Assembly: GCA_022825895.1 (NCBI GenBank)
Contig: JAJDVX010000001.1
Location: 42,238 to 106,237 of the forward strand
Direction of reading: 5' to 3'
DNA length: 64,000 nt
Source: Chloroflexota bacterium
Lineage (GTDB): Bacteria > Chloroflexota > UBA11872
In this document: in pieces, positions 8,958 to 17,480 of the stretch
How positions within the stretch are numbered: position 1 is the stretch's first letter
Layout of the letters: each line of letters starts with the position of its first letter
Made by a program: the position numbers and the translations under genes
The notes under the pieces: model-generated
Told to the model about the DNA's origin: nothing
Database searches by the model: none
What the model saw: only the letters and a program-made list of their open reading frames with translations

Positions 8958-9803
8958 CTAGCCTGGCCGCGCAGTCGTCGGCTTCCGCCTGTGGTGATCC
9001 ACTCTCGGCAGGTACTTCCGCTCGGACATCTCACGTCCGAACTCCACCAGGTTGTTTACGGCCTCCTCGAACAGCAGCTTGCCCTTGGCCGCCGTCGCCA
9101 CCGTGGGCGACCCCTGCGTGCCGTCCGGCGTGTACGTGCTCGTGTAGCCGTCCATCTTCACCGGGCCTGAAGCGAACAGGTCCACCCAGTGGTACTTCGA
9201 TTCCTGCTGGTTCGTGTCCGTCACCTGGTCAACCGCCAGGTCCATGCGCACGGCGTCCGGATCCATGTGCAGGGCGATGGCCGTCTCGGCCTCACCCGCA
9301 TGGGCGGCGCCACCGGGAAACTCGGAATCGCGCCAGGTCTCCATGAACCCGGAGTTGGCCTGCGTCAGGTTCCACCAGCTCGCCATCCCCACCCACGCGT
9401 CCGACTCCAGCATGATCCGGCGCGCCGCCAGCTCCGTCGGCTGCTGATTCGAGCCGTGCCCGTTGATGAAGATCAGTTTCTTGAAGCCGTGGTAGACGAG
9501 ACTGAGCCCTATGTCCACCAGGTACCGGATAAACGTCTCATGGTGAATGGTCATGGACCCTGGGAAGTCCATCACGTGCGAGGTATACCCGTACGACACC
9601 GGCGGCATCGCCAGCAGAAGCCCGTCCGAGCGCCGCGCCGCCTCGTCCACGATCGATGTCGACGTCCAGCGGTCGATCTTCAACGGCAGGTGCGGCCCGT
9701 GCTGCTCGATCGTCCCAACCGGCAGTACGGGAATCCGGCCGGCGTCGACCGCATCGTTGACCTCCGGCCACGTCAGATCCTCGAAACGAAAATCCTCAAG
9801 CAT
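8958..9803 (-). CDS. Creatininase-family amidohydrolase
   Basis: 281 residues. The creatininase metal motif PVGTIEQHGPHLPLKID gives E33, H35, H38 and D44. Downstream are FINGHGSN and GGAAHAGEAETA, the other metal and active-site segments. The family includes creatinine amidohydrolase, MftE peptidase and riboflavin-pathway formamide hydrolases, so the label means a binuclear-metal amide hydrolase of unknown substrate. It is upstream of, and probably cotranscribed with, the SGNH hydrolase. It diverges from propeller copy B, leaving about 80 bp for two promoters. Confidence 0.9.
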   Translation of the reverse strand: MLEDFRFEDLTWPEVNDAVDAGRIPVLPVGTIEQHGPHLPLKIDRWTSTSIVDEAARRSDGLLLAMPPVSYGYTSHVMDFPGSMTIHHETFIRYLVDIGLSLVYHGFKKLIFINGHGSNQQPTELAARRIMLESDAWVGMASWWNLTQANSGFMETWRDSEFPGGAAHAGEAETAIALHMDPDAVRMDLAVDQVTDTNQQESKYHWVDLFASGPVKMDGYTSTYTPDGTQGSPTVATAAKGKLLFEEAVNNLVEFGREMSERKYLPRVDHHRRKPTTARPG

Positions 9804-9884
9804 GGAGTGGACTCCTCAACCGCGCTATCCGCGTAGGATACGCACCGCGACTGCCCCCTTGCCTTCCTGCCTGAGGATGACCGG

Positions 9885-10925
9885 ATGACTCCGACGCGCA
9901 TCGTCCCCAGCCCCTACGGTGACGTGAAACTCGGCGTTTTCCGCGAAGTTCTCTCGCTTCCCGGCCGTTACCTCAACGACCACTGCCTCATCCGACACGA
10001 CGGCCTCTGGCACATGTTCGGGATCACCGGGTCAGTATGTGACCCCACCAAGCGCGAGACCGCCTTCGCCCACGCCACCAGCCCTGACCTCGAGCGCTGG
10101 GAGATTCAGTCGAATCCCTTCAAGGCCACCGGGGTCTGGCCCGAGAACCTGGGCATCATCGCCCCCTACGTCATCGAGCACCGCGGCCGTTTCTTCATGT
10201 ACTACAGCGGCGTCGACCAGTGGACGATCCAGCGACTATGCCTGGCCACCTCCCATGACCTTTACACCTGGGATCGGTACTCCGGCAATCCGATCATCGT
10301 GCCCTCGCTCTCCTGGTCCAAATGGCCCGGCTACGGCCTCCCGACGCCTGAAGAACTGGGACTAACGGAGCCCGACATGGGCGGACCCGGCCGTCGGCAC
10401 TATGCCCGGCAGTTCGGCGGCACCTACGGCGGCTGCCGCGACCCGCATGTACTTCAACTCGACGACGGCACCTTCGTGATCTATTGGGTCTCGCGCCTCC
10501 AGGAGAAGCATGGTCACAACCGCGTCTGTGTCGCCGCGTCGGTTTCGCGAGACCTCACCCACTGGCAGGAGGTCGGCCCCATCTTCTCCACCGAGGCCTG
10601 GCCCTTCGACGAGGAACCGACCCTCGAAATCGAATCCCCGTGCGTCATCCGTAAGGACGGCCTCTTCTGGCTCTTCTTCAAACACGGCTGGTGGACGCAC
10701 TACGTCTCGTCGCCGTCGCCGCTTGACTTCTCAGGTCAACCCGTGTCCCGCCTCGGCTTCGTTCACGCCGCCGAGATTCTCAACTGGCGCGACACCTGGT
10801 GGATCACCCACTGTTCGGGCGATCCGGCGGAATTCAGATACCGGAAATCAAATCGAACGCGTGGGTTATTTCTTGGTCGGCTCGATTGGCCCCAGGGCGG
10901 CCATCCCGCCCTGGCCGACGACTAA
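9885..10925 (+). CDS. GH43/GH130-like five-bladed propeller glycosidase (copy B)
   Basis: 346 residues. Three acidic positions fit the clan arrangement: D32 in YLNDHCLIRHDG, D186 in GGCRDPHVLQ and E250 in LEIESPCVIRKDG. In GH43 these correspond to general base, pKa-modulating Asp and general acid. Blade turns such as TSPDLERW, TSHDLYTW and VSRDLTHW repeat through the protein. It lacks the C-terminal sandwich of copies A, C and D. No secretion signal is apparent. It is likely a cytoplasmic exo-glycosidase or glycan phosphorylase; the exact substrate is unknown. Confidence 0.78.
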   Translation: MTPTRIVPSPYGDVKLGVFREVLSLPGRYLNDHCLIRHDGLWHMFGITGSVCDPTKRETAFAHATSPDLERWEIQSNPFKATGVWPENLGIIAPYVIEHRGRFFMYYSGVDQWTIQRLCLATSHDLYTWDRYSGNPIIVPSLSWSKWPGYGLPTPEELGLTEPDMGGPGRRHYARQFGGTYGGCRDPHVLQLDDGTFVIYWVSRLQEKHGHNRVCVAASVSRDLTHWQEVGPIFSTEAWPFDEEPTLEIESPCVIRKDGLFWLFFKHGWWTHYVSSPSPLDFSGQPVSRLGFVHAAEILNWRDTWWITHCSGDPAEFRYRKSNRTRGLFLGRLDWPQGGHPALADD

Positions 10926-10973
10926 GTCGCGGCCGGCCATGCCGCGAAGACGTCAGCGCGAGCCGTCGACGCC

Positions 10974-11135
10974 CTAGCCCCAACCAAAGCCGCTTCGCGA
11001 CTTCTCATACGGAAACGGATCGTCACGCGTCCCCTTCGAGCTATCGTCGCCGCAGGCGGCTAACACGACCAGGACCACGGCGATCAGGGCGGCGGCAATC
11101 GTCCGAGTGAGTGCCGTGCGAGTCCGGGTATTCAC
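10974..11135 (-). CDS. 53-residue lipoprotein, tandem micro-lipoprotein 1
   Basis: From the GTG at 11135 the frame gives a short basic N-terminus, a hydrophobic run, the lipobox LVVLAAC with Cys28 as acylation site, then only 25 residues (CGDDSSKG... ending EKSRSGFGWG). This is a complete, very short predicted outer-face lipoprotein. It closely parallels the next upstream gene in length, Cys position, CG(G)DD start and EKS...SG..WG ending, so the two are probably an old tandem duplication. Upstream in-frame starts up to 11216 exist but break the signal-peptide architecture. Function unknown. Confidence 0.6.
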   Translation of the reverse strand: MNTRTRTALTRTIAAALIAVVLVVLAACGDDSSKGTRDDPFPYEKSRSGFGWG

Positions 11136-11212
11136 GACGTGCGCCACGGGCTTGGGAATCCACGCCGCCCGAAGCGTCGAACCTGCGCGCAAGCCGCAAT
11201 CTGTGGAATCGG

Positions 11213-11377
11213 TCAATTCCCCCAGCTAATCCCGCTACGCGGCTGAAACGACCCGCTCTTTTCGCCGCCATATCGGCTGTCGTCGCCACCGCACGCGGCG
11301 GCAAACAGAACGGCCGAAGCCGTCAGCAGGGCAATCACCGCCGCCCGCACGGAACTCCGTCGAAGAGCAAACTGCAT
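11213..11377 (-). CDS. 54-residue lipoprotein, tandem micro-lipoprotein 2
   Basis: ATG at 11377, TGA at 11213-11215. The product begins MQFALRRSSVRAAV, has a hydrophobic core, a lipobox LFAAAC with Cys29, and a 25-residue mature tail starting CGGDDSRYGG and ending PRSGISWGN. Length, lipobox placement and tail resemble the 53-residue neighbour, which supports both being real genes despite their size. A 77-bp gap separates them on the same strand. Mature peptides this small could act as membrane-anchored tethers or lysis-type peptides, but nothing in the sequence fixes a role. Confidence 0.6.
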   Translation of the reverse strand: MQFALRRSSVRAAVIALLTASAVLFAAACGGDDSRYGGEKSGSFQPRSGISWGN

Positions 11378-11567
11378 AACTGTTCGAATCAACCCGAACC
11401 TTTGTGGCTCAGATTAGCAAAGCCCCATGAGCGCCTTTCGCAGCAAGCGACAGCCCCCGTTCGGCCACGTGCGTGTGCGCACCACGGATCTGCTTGACAG
11501 AATTCGCAATCTATCGTGGACTTAACCTGAATACGCCGTCCATCCGGAAACGGGTTCTGGTGATCCA

Positions 11568-11774
11568 ATGGCGGTGAAATGCGTAGATTGCGGAACGAGG
11601 CAACGCCTCGTTCAGGACGCATTCCGCGCCGGCTGGCTCCGGGTCACGGCCGGCGACGGCAAGACCGTCACGTGGTATTGCCAGATGCACCATCCGAAAC
11701 CCGCGCCGCGGCCGCCCCGTGCGCCGTTCCAAACTCCCCTCTCCAGCAACGCCCAGCGGACGTCCAAGCGATAG
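11568..11774 (+). CDS. Small Cys/His-containing (zinc-ribbon-like) protein
   Basis: 68 residues. CVDC near the N-terminus (residues 5-8) and a later YCQMHHP segment give a CxxC...CxxH arrangement that could hold one zinc ion. The tail is Pro/Arg-rich and probably disordered. It lies alone between the micro-lipoproteins and the first GT117 gene, on the plus strand. The gene could be spurious; the cysteine spacing and a start codon just after a gap are the only support. Confidence 0.42.
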   Translation: MAVKCVDCGTRQRLVQDAFRAGWLRVTAGDGKTVTWYCQMHHPKPAPRPPRAPFQTPLSSNAQRTSKR

Positions 11775-11868
11775 CATCGACCCAGCGGCGATAGCGTCGG
11801 TCGTTGGCGTTCCTTGGCATTGGTGTCTTAGCCAGCGACCACTATTTCTCTGATGCAATTCTGAACGC

Positions 11869-13419
11869 GTGCGTGCCGCAGTAGCGAGTGGCCGCTTGGC
11901 GCCTCTTCGATCAGGGCTTCGTTCCCGCTGGCTACCCGGCCTCGGCATTGCTCTTGTCCTGGCCGCGTTCTACTGGCCTAGTGCCGTCACTCGAGCAGGG
12001 GGCGGGGATTGGGGTCAATTCCAGACCTTCGGATACATGGGCGGAATCGCTCATCCACCTGGCTATCCGCTCATCATCGGCAGCATCTATTTGGCAACGC
12101 GGATCTTCAGATTCGCCGAGCCGGCCCACGTGGCAAATGTCGTGGGTGCCACATACGCCGTCGCATCCGGCGTTGCGCTGTTCTATGCCGGTTGGCTCAT
12201 CACACGCTCGCGCCTCGCCGCCGTGGTAGCCACAGTGGTATTCGCGACGGGTTACAGCATCTGGGCCGAAGCCTCGCAAGTCGGCTTCGTCAGTGTGCAG
12301 ACGCTGCTGGTTTTTCTGATGGTCGCCACGCTCGCAGCGTACGAGGACGAGCCAACGGCAACGCGTCTCATCGCTGTCGCCTTCGCCACCGGCCTGTCGC
12401 TCACCAACCATGGCCTCAGCATCTTCATGCTCCCGGCAACCGCCGTGGTCGTGGCAAGCCGCCGTTTCCCAGGCAAGGCACGCCCTCGCATGCTGACGCA
12501 AGCCGCTGCGGCCTTGCTCCTTGGCCTCACGCCGTGGCTCCACGTTCTTCGTGGACTCGTGGTGCCGGTCCCTATCGACCGCCCCGAGAACCTGACCCGG
12601 CTCAGCCTCATTGACCTCCGACGCCAGGTATTCGATCGGTCAATCGCAAAAGAGAGCCAGACCGGCGCGTCCGACCAACTGTTGGAGACCGGCCGGCAGA
12701 AGCTACTCGCCGAGTGGCCATCCTTTGCCCACGACACACTTCGCGAATACGGCTGGGCCTGGATCGCGCCCTCCCTCGTCGGCTGGTGTGTCCTGGCACG
12801 TCAGCGTCCGCGCCTGGCCGCCTGGCTTGCCTGGACCGGCGTTGCCACGTTGTGGTTTTCGCTCGTCACGCCCCCCCTCCTGGACAGCGATCGCTACTTT
12901 GCCGTCATCTATGCGCTACTTGCCGTCTGTTTGTCGGCGGGCATCGGATGGTTCATCAGCGCAGTCCCCCAGTTCGTTGGCGTCTACATCACCCAACGAC
13001 GTCGGACCCTTTCAATAGTCGTAATGCTAGTGGTCCTGATCGCCGTCGGCCTCCGTATACACCAACAGCTCACCGGACCGGCACGCATCAACGTCGTCCG
13101 GCTGCGCGAAAACGCGGAAGAACAGGCCGAAATCGGCCTCGGCATCGTGCGGCACATGGAACCGGGCGGCGTCTACTTCACGAACTGGACGTCCTCCTGG
13201 TACCCGCGCTACGCCAGGCACGTCCTCGGCGTTGACCGCGATCTCAGCATTGAGACTGTGGACTTCGGGAGCATGGGCTTCGAGCGCGCTGCCGATATCC
13301 TTGCGGGCGGCCGGCGCCTCTACCTCCAGCGCTCCACCCCGCAGTACGAAGAAGCATTCAGTCTCGTCAAGCGTTCCGGCGTCTTTTACGAAGTGTTCCC
13401 CAAGACCAAGTCCGCTTGA
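11869..13419 (+). CDS. DUF2723 / GT117-family polytopic membrane protein (copy 1)
   Basis: 516 residues, GTG start. The first periplasmic loop reads GGGDWGQFQTFGYMGGIAH followed by PPGYPL, the DUF2723 signature, with D47 in the place of the family acidic residue. About ten hydrophobic helices follow, then a soluble C-terminal region with YFTNWTSSWYPRYARHVLG. DUF2723 proteins have a GT-C fold like dolichol-phosphate-mannose-dependent protein mannosyltransferases and probably glycosylate exported proteins or lipids. It is the upstream copy of a tandem pair with the gene at 13615. The 195-bp gap between the copies holds no gene. Confidence 0.85.
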   Translation: MRAAVASGRLAPLRSGLRSRWLPGLGIALVLAAFYWPSAVTRAGGGDWGQFQTFGYMGGIAHPPGYPLIIGSIYLATRIFRFAEPAHVANVVGATYAVASGVALFYAGWLITRSRLAAVVATVVFATGYSIWAEASQVGFVSVQTLLVFLMVATLAAYEDEPTATRLIAVAFATGLSLTNHGLSIFMLPATAVVVASRRFPGKARPRMLTQAAAALLLGLTPWLHVLRGLVVPVPIDRPENLTRLSLIDLRRQVFDRSIAKESQTGASDQLLETGRQKLLAEWPSFAHDTLREYGWAWIAPSLVGWCVLARQRPRLAAWLAWTGVATLWFSLVTPPLLDSDRYFAVIYALLAVCLSAGIGWFISAVPQFVGVYITQRRRTLSIVVMLVVLIAVGLRIHQQLTGPARINVVRLRENAEEQAEIGLGIVRHMEPGGVYFTNWTSSWYPRYARHVLGVDRDLSIETVDFGSMGFERAADILAGGRRLYLQRSTPQYEEAFSLVKRSGVFYEVFPKTKSA

Positions 13420-13614
13420 GCCGACATCTGCGAATAGCATCGACTGCGTGGCCGCTGGCGGTCTCGCCGCCCATCCGGATTCTTGGCAACATTGTCGGTG
13501 GAAGTCGAATCTGGCCCCGAGATGCCGGCGAAGGAAGTCGTTTGGGCAGATTGGCCGTAGGCCGCCTGGCTATCGATTCCCCCGTCGATCTCGCATTTCT
13601 GACTGCTTGATCTT

Positions 13615-15141
13615 GTGAAAACGACCCGATCCGCGCTTCAGCGTGCCCTCTGCTCCCGCTGGTTGCCGGGGGTGGTGGTTGGCATGACCCTGGGTCCGTT
13701 CTATTGGCTCAGTGCCGTAACCCGGGTCGGCGGCGGCGACTGGGGACAGTTTCAGACCTTCGGCTACATGGGCGGAGTCGCGCATGCACCCGGCTATCCG
13801 CTCATCATCGGCAGCATCAATCTGGCAACGCGCGTCATCCGCATCGGCGATCCGGCGCACCTCGCCAACATCGTGACGGCGTCCTTCGCTACCGCGGCAG
13901 GCATTACGCTCTTCTATACCGGCTGGCTGATCACACGCTCACGCCTGGCCGCCTCCGTCGCCACCGTCGTCTTTGCGTCCGGCTACAACATCTGGGCCCA
14001 GGCAACGCAGGCCGGCCACATCAGCGTGCAGACGCTGCTTCTGTTTCTTGTGGTCCTGACACTTGCGGCCTACGACGAGCGCCCCAACCCGGCAAGGTTG
14101 GCCGCGGTTGCCTTTGCCACCGGGCTTTCGTTCACCAACCATGGCCTCAGCGCATTCATGCTTCCAGCGACGGCGCTCGTCATCGCCACCCGTCGCTTTG
14201 CCGACATCACATCCCCGCGCACACTCTTAGCCGCCGCCGCGGCGGGACTCATGGGGCTGACGCCCTGGCTGTACATTCTGCGTGGTCTGCTCGTGCCGGT
14301 TCCCGCCAATCGACCGGAGACCATCGAACGCCTCAGCCTCGGAGACGTTGGGCACCTTGTATTCGGAAAGCCGCTCGAAGGCGTGGGCGAAAGCGGCGCC
14401 GTTGGGTCCCCGTTTGAGAACGGACGCTTGGCAATCCTGGCTGAATGGCCGGGCTTCGCGCATGACGTGCTTCGAGAGTTCGGCTGGTTCTGGATCGCCT
14501 TCGTCATCATTGGCTGGCTCGTATTGGCGCGCCAGCGTCCACGGCTGGCCGGCTGGACGGCCTGGACTGGACTTTCCACCCTGTGGTTCGCGCTGGCCAC
14601 ACCACCGTTTCTCGACAGCGATCGATACTTCTCAGTCGTTTTCGCGCTGATGGCAATCTGTCTCGCAGCGGGTATCGGCGCGGTGCTCCATCGAGCTCCA
14701 ACATTACGTATTGCATGGGGGCCAACTCGGGCGCGGCACGTGGCAATTGCCGTTGGCCTGGTGTTTCTACTCGCCACTGGACTTCGCCTGCATCAGCAAC
14801 TCACCGGGCCGCCCCGCATCAACGTGATGCGCCTACGGGAAAACGCCGCTCAGCAAGCCGAAATCGGCCTGCGAATCGTCACCAACATGGAGCCGGGAAG
14901 CGTGTACTTCACGAACTGGACATCCTCGTGGTATCCGCGCTACGCCCGACACGTCCTGGGCTTTGACCGAGACCTGCGCATCGAGACCGTGAACTTTTGG
15001 ACAATGGGAATCGACCGAGCCGACACGGTTCTTGCCAGTGGCCGACGCCTCTACCTGCAGCGCTCAACGCCGGAGTACGAGCAAGCGTTCAATCTCGTCA
15101 AACGCGCCGGCGTCTTCTACGAAGTCTTCCCCAAGGCATAG
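13615..15141 (+). CDS. DUF2723 / GT117-family polytopic membrane protein (copy 2)
   Basis: 508 residues from a GTG. It aligns with the preceding gene over its whole length: RVGGGDWGQFQTFGYMGG, GVAHAPGYPLIIGSI, AFATGLSFTNHGLS, HQQLTGPPRINVMRLRENA and FTNWTSSWYPRYARHVLG recur with few changes. This is a clear tandem duplication. The most divergent section is the soluble loop around residues 225-265. The likely role is as for copy 1: membrane-bound sugar transfer at the outer face of the cytoplasmic membrane. Both copies remain intact, suggesting they have different acceptors rather than being redundant. Confidence 0.85.
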   Translation: MKTTRSALQRALCSRWLPGVVVGMTLGPFYWLSAVTRVGGGDWGQFQTFGYMGGVAHAPGYPLIIGSINLATRVIRIGDPAHLANIVTASFATAAGITLFYTGWLITRSRLAASVATVVFASGYNIWAQATQAGHISVQTLLLFLVVLTLAAYDERPNPARLAAVAFATGLSFTNHGLSAFMLPATALVIATRRFADITSPRTLLAAAAAGLMGLTPWLYILRGLLVPVPANRPETIERLSLGDVGHLVFGKPLEGVGESGAVGSPFENGRLAILAEWPGFAHDVLREFGWFWIAFVIIGWLVLARQRPRLAGWTAWTGLSTLWFALATPPFLDSDRYFSVVFALMAICLAAGIGAVLHRAPTLRIAWGPTRARHVAIAVGLVFLLATGLRLHQQLTGPPRINVMRLRENAAQQAEIGLRIVTNMEPGSVYFTNWTSSWYPRYARHVLGFDRDLRIETVNFWTMGIDRADTVLASGRRLYLQRSTPEYEQAFNLVKRAGVFYEVFPKA

Positions 15142-15236
15142 ATCTCGGGCCGCCGATCCCCGGCCTTCGCCGCGGCCTCACCAGATATCCTGCGCACGAC
15201 AGCCGGCGGCGCCGGTCAGGGAAAAGGCACCTCCGC

Positions 15237-16439
15237 ATGACTGACACGATCGACCGGATCACGGTAGCGCCCATTCCCGCCCGCCATTGGACCGAACTGG
15301 GGCGCAACGCCTACACGCCGGAAGGCCTCGGCGAGACTCGCACCGAATGGCTCATCCGAGCCTGTACGACCTCCGGCGCGGAGGGCATCGCCAACGCCCG
15401 ACACACCGTGGCCGCCGAAGGCGGCAGCGTGACCCGCCTGGTCGCCGACCTGCGCGAGGTTTTTCTGGGCCGCCCGGTCAATTCCCTGCTTCGATTCTCC
15501 AACGGCCATGCGGTAGCCGCCGGCTCGGAAGTTCGCCAGGCGCTCTCGGCCTGGGGCTGGATGGACATCCTGGCCGTGGACCTCGTATCCCGGAGTCGCG
15601 GTCAATCGATTGCCGCGTTGCTTGGCGAACGCCGCCGCGACCGCATTCCGGCCTACGAATCCACCACCTACTTTCAGGACCTCCTTCATCCCCAGCGCGG
15701 CCTGGCCGAGGTCATTGGGCACGCCCGCCGCGGATTCGCACACGGCTTCCGACAGTTCAAGATCAAGGTCGGACGCGGCGGTCGAGCCTTGACTCCGACA
15801 GCCGGACTCCGTCGCGACATCGACGTAGTCCTGGGCATTCGCGACGCGCTCGGCCCGGACGTCGACCTGATGGTCGACGCAAACTTCGGCTACGACCACC
15901 AGCCCGACAACCTTGCCGATTTCATCCGTGAAACAAGCCCGGCCCGCCTCACCTGGCTCGAAGAAATGATCACCGCCTCCGTCGAGGGCTACCGGACGCT
16001 TCGTGAGCTACAATCCGCCCACTGCCCTGAAACTCTGCTGGTCGCTGGCGAAGTGGACGGCAATCCGCCCTCGGGCGCCTTCGTGGACCTCATCCAGCAG
16101 CAACTCATTGACGGCTATCAGCCCGACATCGTGCGTATTGGGCTCCTGCGCTGGAAGCAGTTGGAAAGCCGATTGGCTGAAAAGTCAATCCTCCCGATCC
16201 CGCACAACTTCGGCAACGGCCGCTTCGGCCTGATCGCCGGCCTGGCCCTGGCGACCAGCCTCGACAGCTGGGTTTCCCTGGAGGACGAGCGCATTCGCCC
16301 GAATGTCTACGCCGACGACGAGCTAACGCTGGTCAACGGCGCCTATCGGGCTCCCGATGGCCCTGGCCTTGGAATCCGGGTCGATGACGACGCCTATGCA
16401 CGCATCGGCGCTCCCAACGAGGTGGTCATCCGCACATGA
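15237..16439 (+). CDS. Enolase-superfamily (mandelate racemase / muconate lactonizing-like) dehydratase
   Basis: 400 residues from the ATG at 15237, preceded by an AGGGAAAAGG ribosome site. Upstream in-frame sequence to 14997 overlaps the GT117 gene and is rejected. The barrel carries the KxK base motif FKIKVG (K175, K177), metal ligands D214 (LMVDANFGYD), E242/E243 and E272 (VAGEVDG), and a late His in PIPHNFGNG. Such enzymes abstract an alpha-proton of a carboxylate, usually a sugar acid, giving racemisation or dehydration. The next gene starts inside its stop codon (ATGA). Confidence 0.88.
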   Translation: MTDTIDRITVAPIPARHWTELGRNAYTPEGLGETRTEWLIRACTTSGAEGIANARHTVAAEGGSVTRLVADLREVFLGRPVNSLLRFSNGHAVAAGSEVRQALSAWGWMDILAVDLVSRSRGQSIAALLGERRRDRIPAYESTTYFQDLLHPQRGLAEVIGHARRGFAHGFRQFKIKVGRGGRALTPTAGLRRDIDVVLGIRDALGPDVDLMVDANFGYDHQPDNLADFIRETSPARLTWLEEMITASVEGYRTLRELQSAHCPETLLVAGEVDGNPPSGAFVDLIQQQLIDGYQPDIVRIGLLRWKQLESRLAEKSILPIPHNFGNGRFGLIAGLALATSLDSWVSLEDERIRPNVYADDELTLVNGAYRAPDGPGLGIRVDDDAYARIGAPNEVVIRT

Positions 16440-17473
16440 GAATCCTGCTGACTGGTGCAACCGGACGCATCGGCGCCAACGTGGGCCGCCGCATGATCGA
16501 TAAGGGTCACAGCGTGCTTGGCTTCACGATGCCCAACGACCCGCAGGCTTCCAAGCTGGCCGCCATCGGAGCCCACGTCACCACAGGCCATCTTGAATCC
16601 CTCGATGACGTCCGGCGAGCCATGGCCAGCGTCGACGCCGTCTTTCACCTTGGCGCGGCATTCCAGGCCGGGGGGCCCTTCTCCCCCGAGCAGTACATGC
16701 AAATCAACGTCCAGGGAACCTTCAACGTTTTCGAGGCGGCTCGCGAGCGAGCCGGTGCCATTCGGCACCTGGTCTTCTCCAGCACGGACGCCACCCTCGA
16801 CAAGTACCCGCCGGAAGGCAACCCCGAAGTCCTGAACGAGCAATCGCTGACGCAAACGCAGACGGACTGGTACGGCTTCACCAAGATTCTTGGCGAGCGC
16901 CTGGCCGATCGCTACGTCCGCGCCGACGGCCTGCCGATTACCGTATTCCGCTTCCCCTGGGTCTGGGGCGCCGGCGAGTTCCTGGACTTCCCCCACTTCC
17001 GGCTGTCGTTCTTTCTCGAGTCCTTCCGCGGCCGCAACGACCCGACCGGGAAACAAACCCTCGCCGCCCTCAAGGCCCTTGATGCCGGCGACGATCCCCT
17101 CGTGATCGCGCTTGACGCTAACGGCCGAACCTGGAAAAAGCACACGCTCGACGTCCGCGACATCGTCCAGGCATTCGAGCGGGTCCTCGGCGTACAACAA
17201 GCGTTCGGTGGCGTCTACCAGCTTGGAGGGCCCGAACCGTTTACCTGGCGCGACGCCGTTCCGGTGGTTGCGGAGGCCCTGGACCGCCGCGTCGTCAAGG
17301 CGCGCATGGCGGGCATGCCGCCCACCTTCTATGAATTCGATCTCGGGGCGGCACACCGCGACTTTGGCTTTCAGCCCCGGCACCACTGGCGATCGACCCT
17401 GGCCGAAGCCATTCGGTATCGAGAGTCCGGAAGCGACGCCATTATCCCAACGGCCGTTGAGGGAGACTCTTAG
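16436..17473 (+). CDS. NAD-dependent epimerase/dehydratase (extended SDR)
   Basis: 345 residues. The Rossmann motif GATGRIG is at residues 7-13, a catalytic Ser lies in VFSSTDAT, and Y146/K150 form the YxxxK motif in DWYGFTK. It overlaps the upstream enolase-superfamily gene by four bases, so a sugar-acid or uronate pathway is plausible: one enzyme dehydrates or epimerises and the other oxidises. The substrate is unknown; nucleotide-sugar epimerase or sugar dehydrogenase are both possible. It converges on the FAD oxidoreductase with a gap of only a few bases. Confidence 0.87.
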   Translation: MRILLTGATGRIGANVGRRMIDKGHSVLGFTMPNDPQASKLAAIGAHVTTGHLESLDDVRRAMASVDAVFHLGAAFQAGGPFSPEQYMQINVQGTFNVFEAARERAGAIRHLVFSSTDATLDKYPPEGNPEVLNEQSLTQTQTDWYGFTKILGERLADRYVRADGLPITVFRFPWVWGAGEFLDFPHFRLSFFLESFRGRNDPTGKQTLAALKALDAGDDPLVIALDANGRTWKKHTLDVRDIVQAFERVLGVQQAFGGVYQLGGPEPFTWRDAVPVVAEALDRRVVKARMAGMPPTFYEFDLGAAHRDFGFQPRHHWRSTLAEAIRYRESGSDAIIPTAVEGDS

Positions 17474-17480
17474 TCTGTCG

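Noticed and set aside
13420..13614. Possible small gene between the two GT117 genes (64-residue frame at 13416)
   Set aside because: No ribosome site, no motif and no similarity to the neighbours; it is an intergenic remnant.
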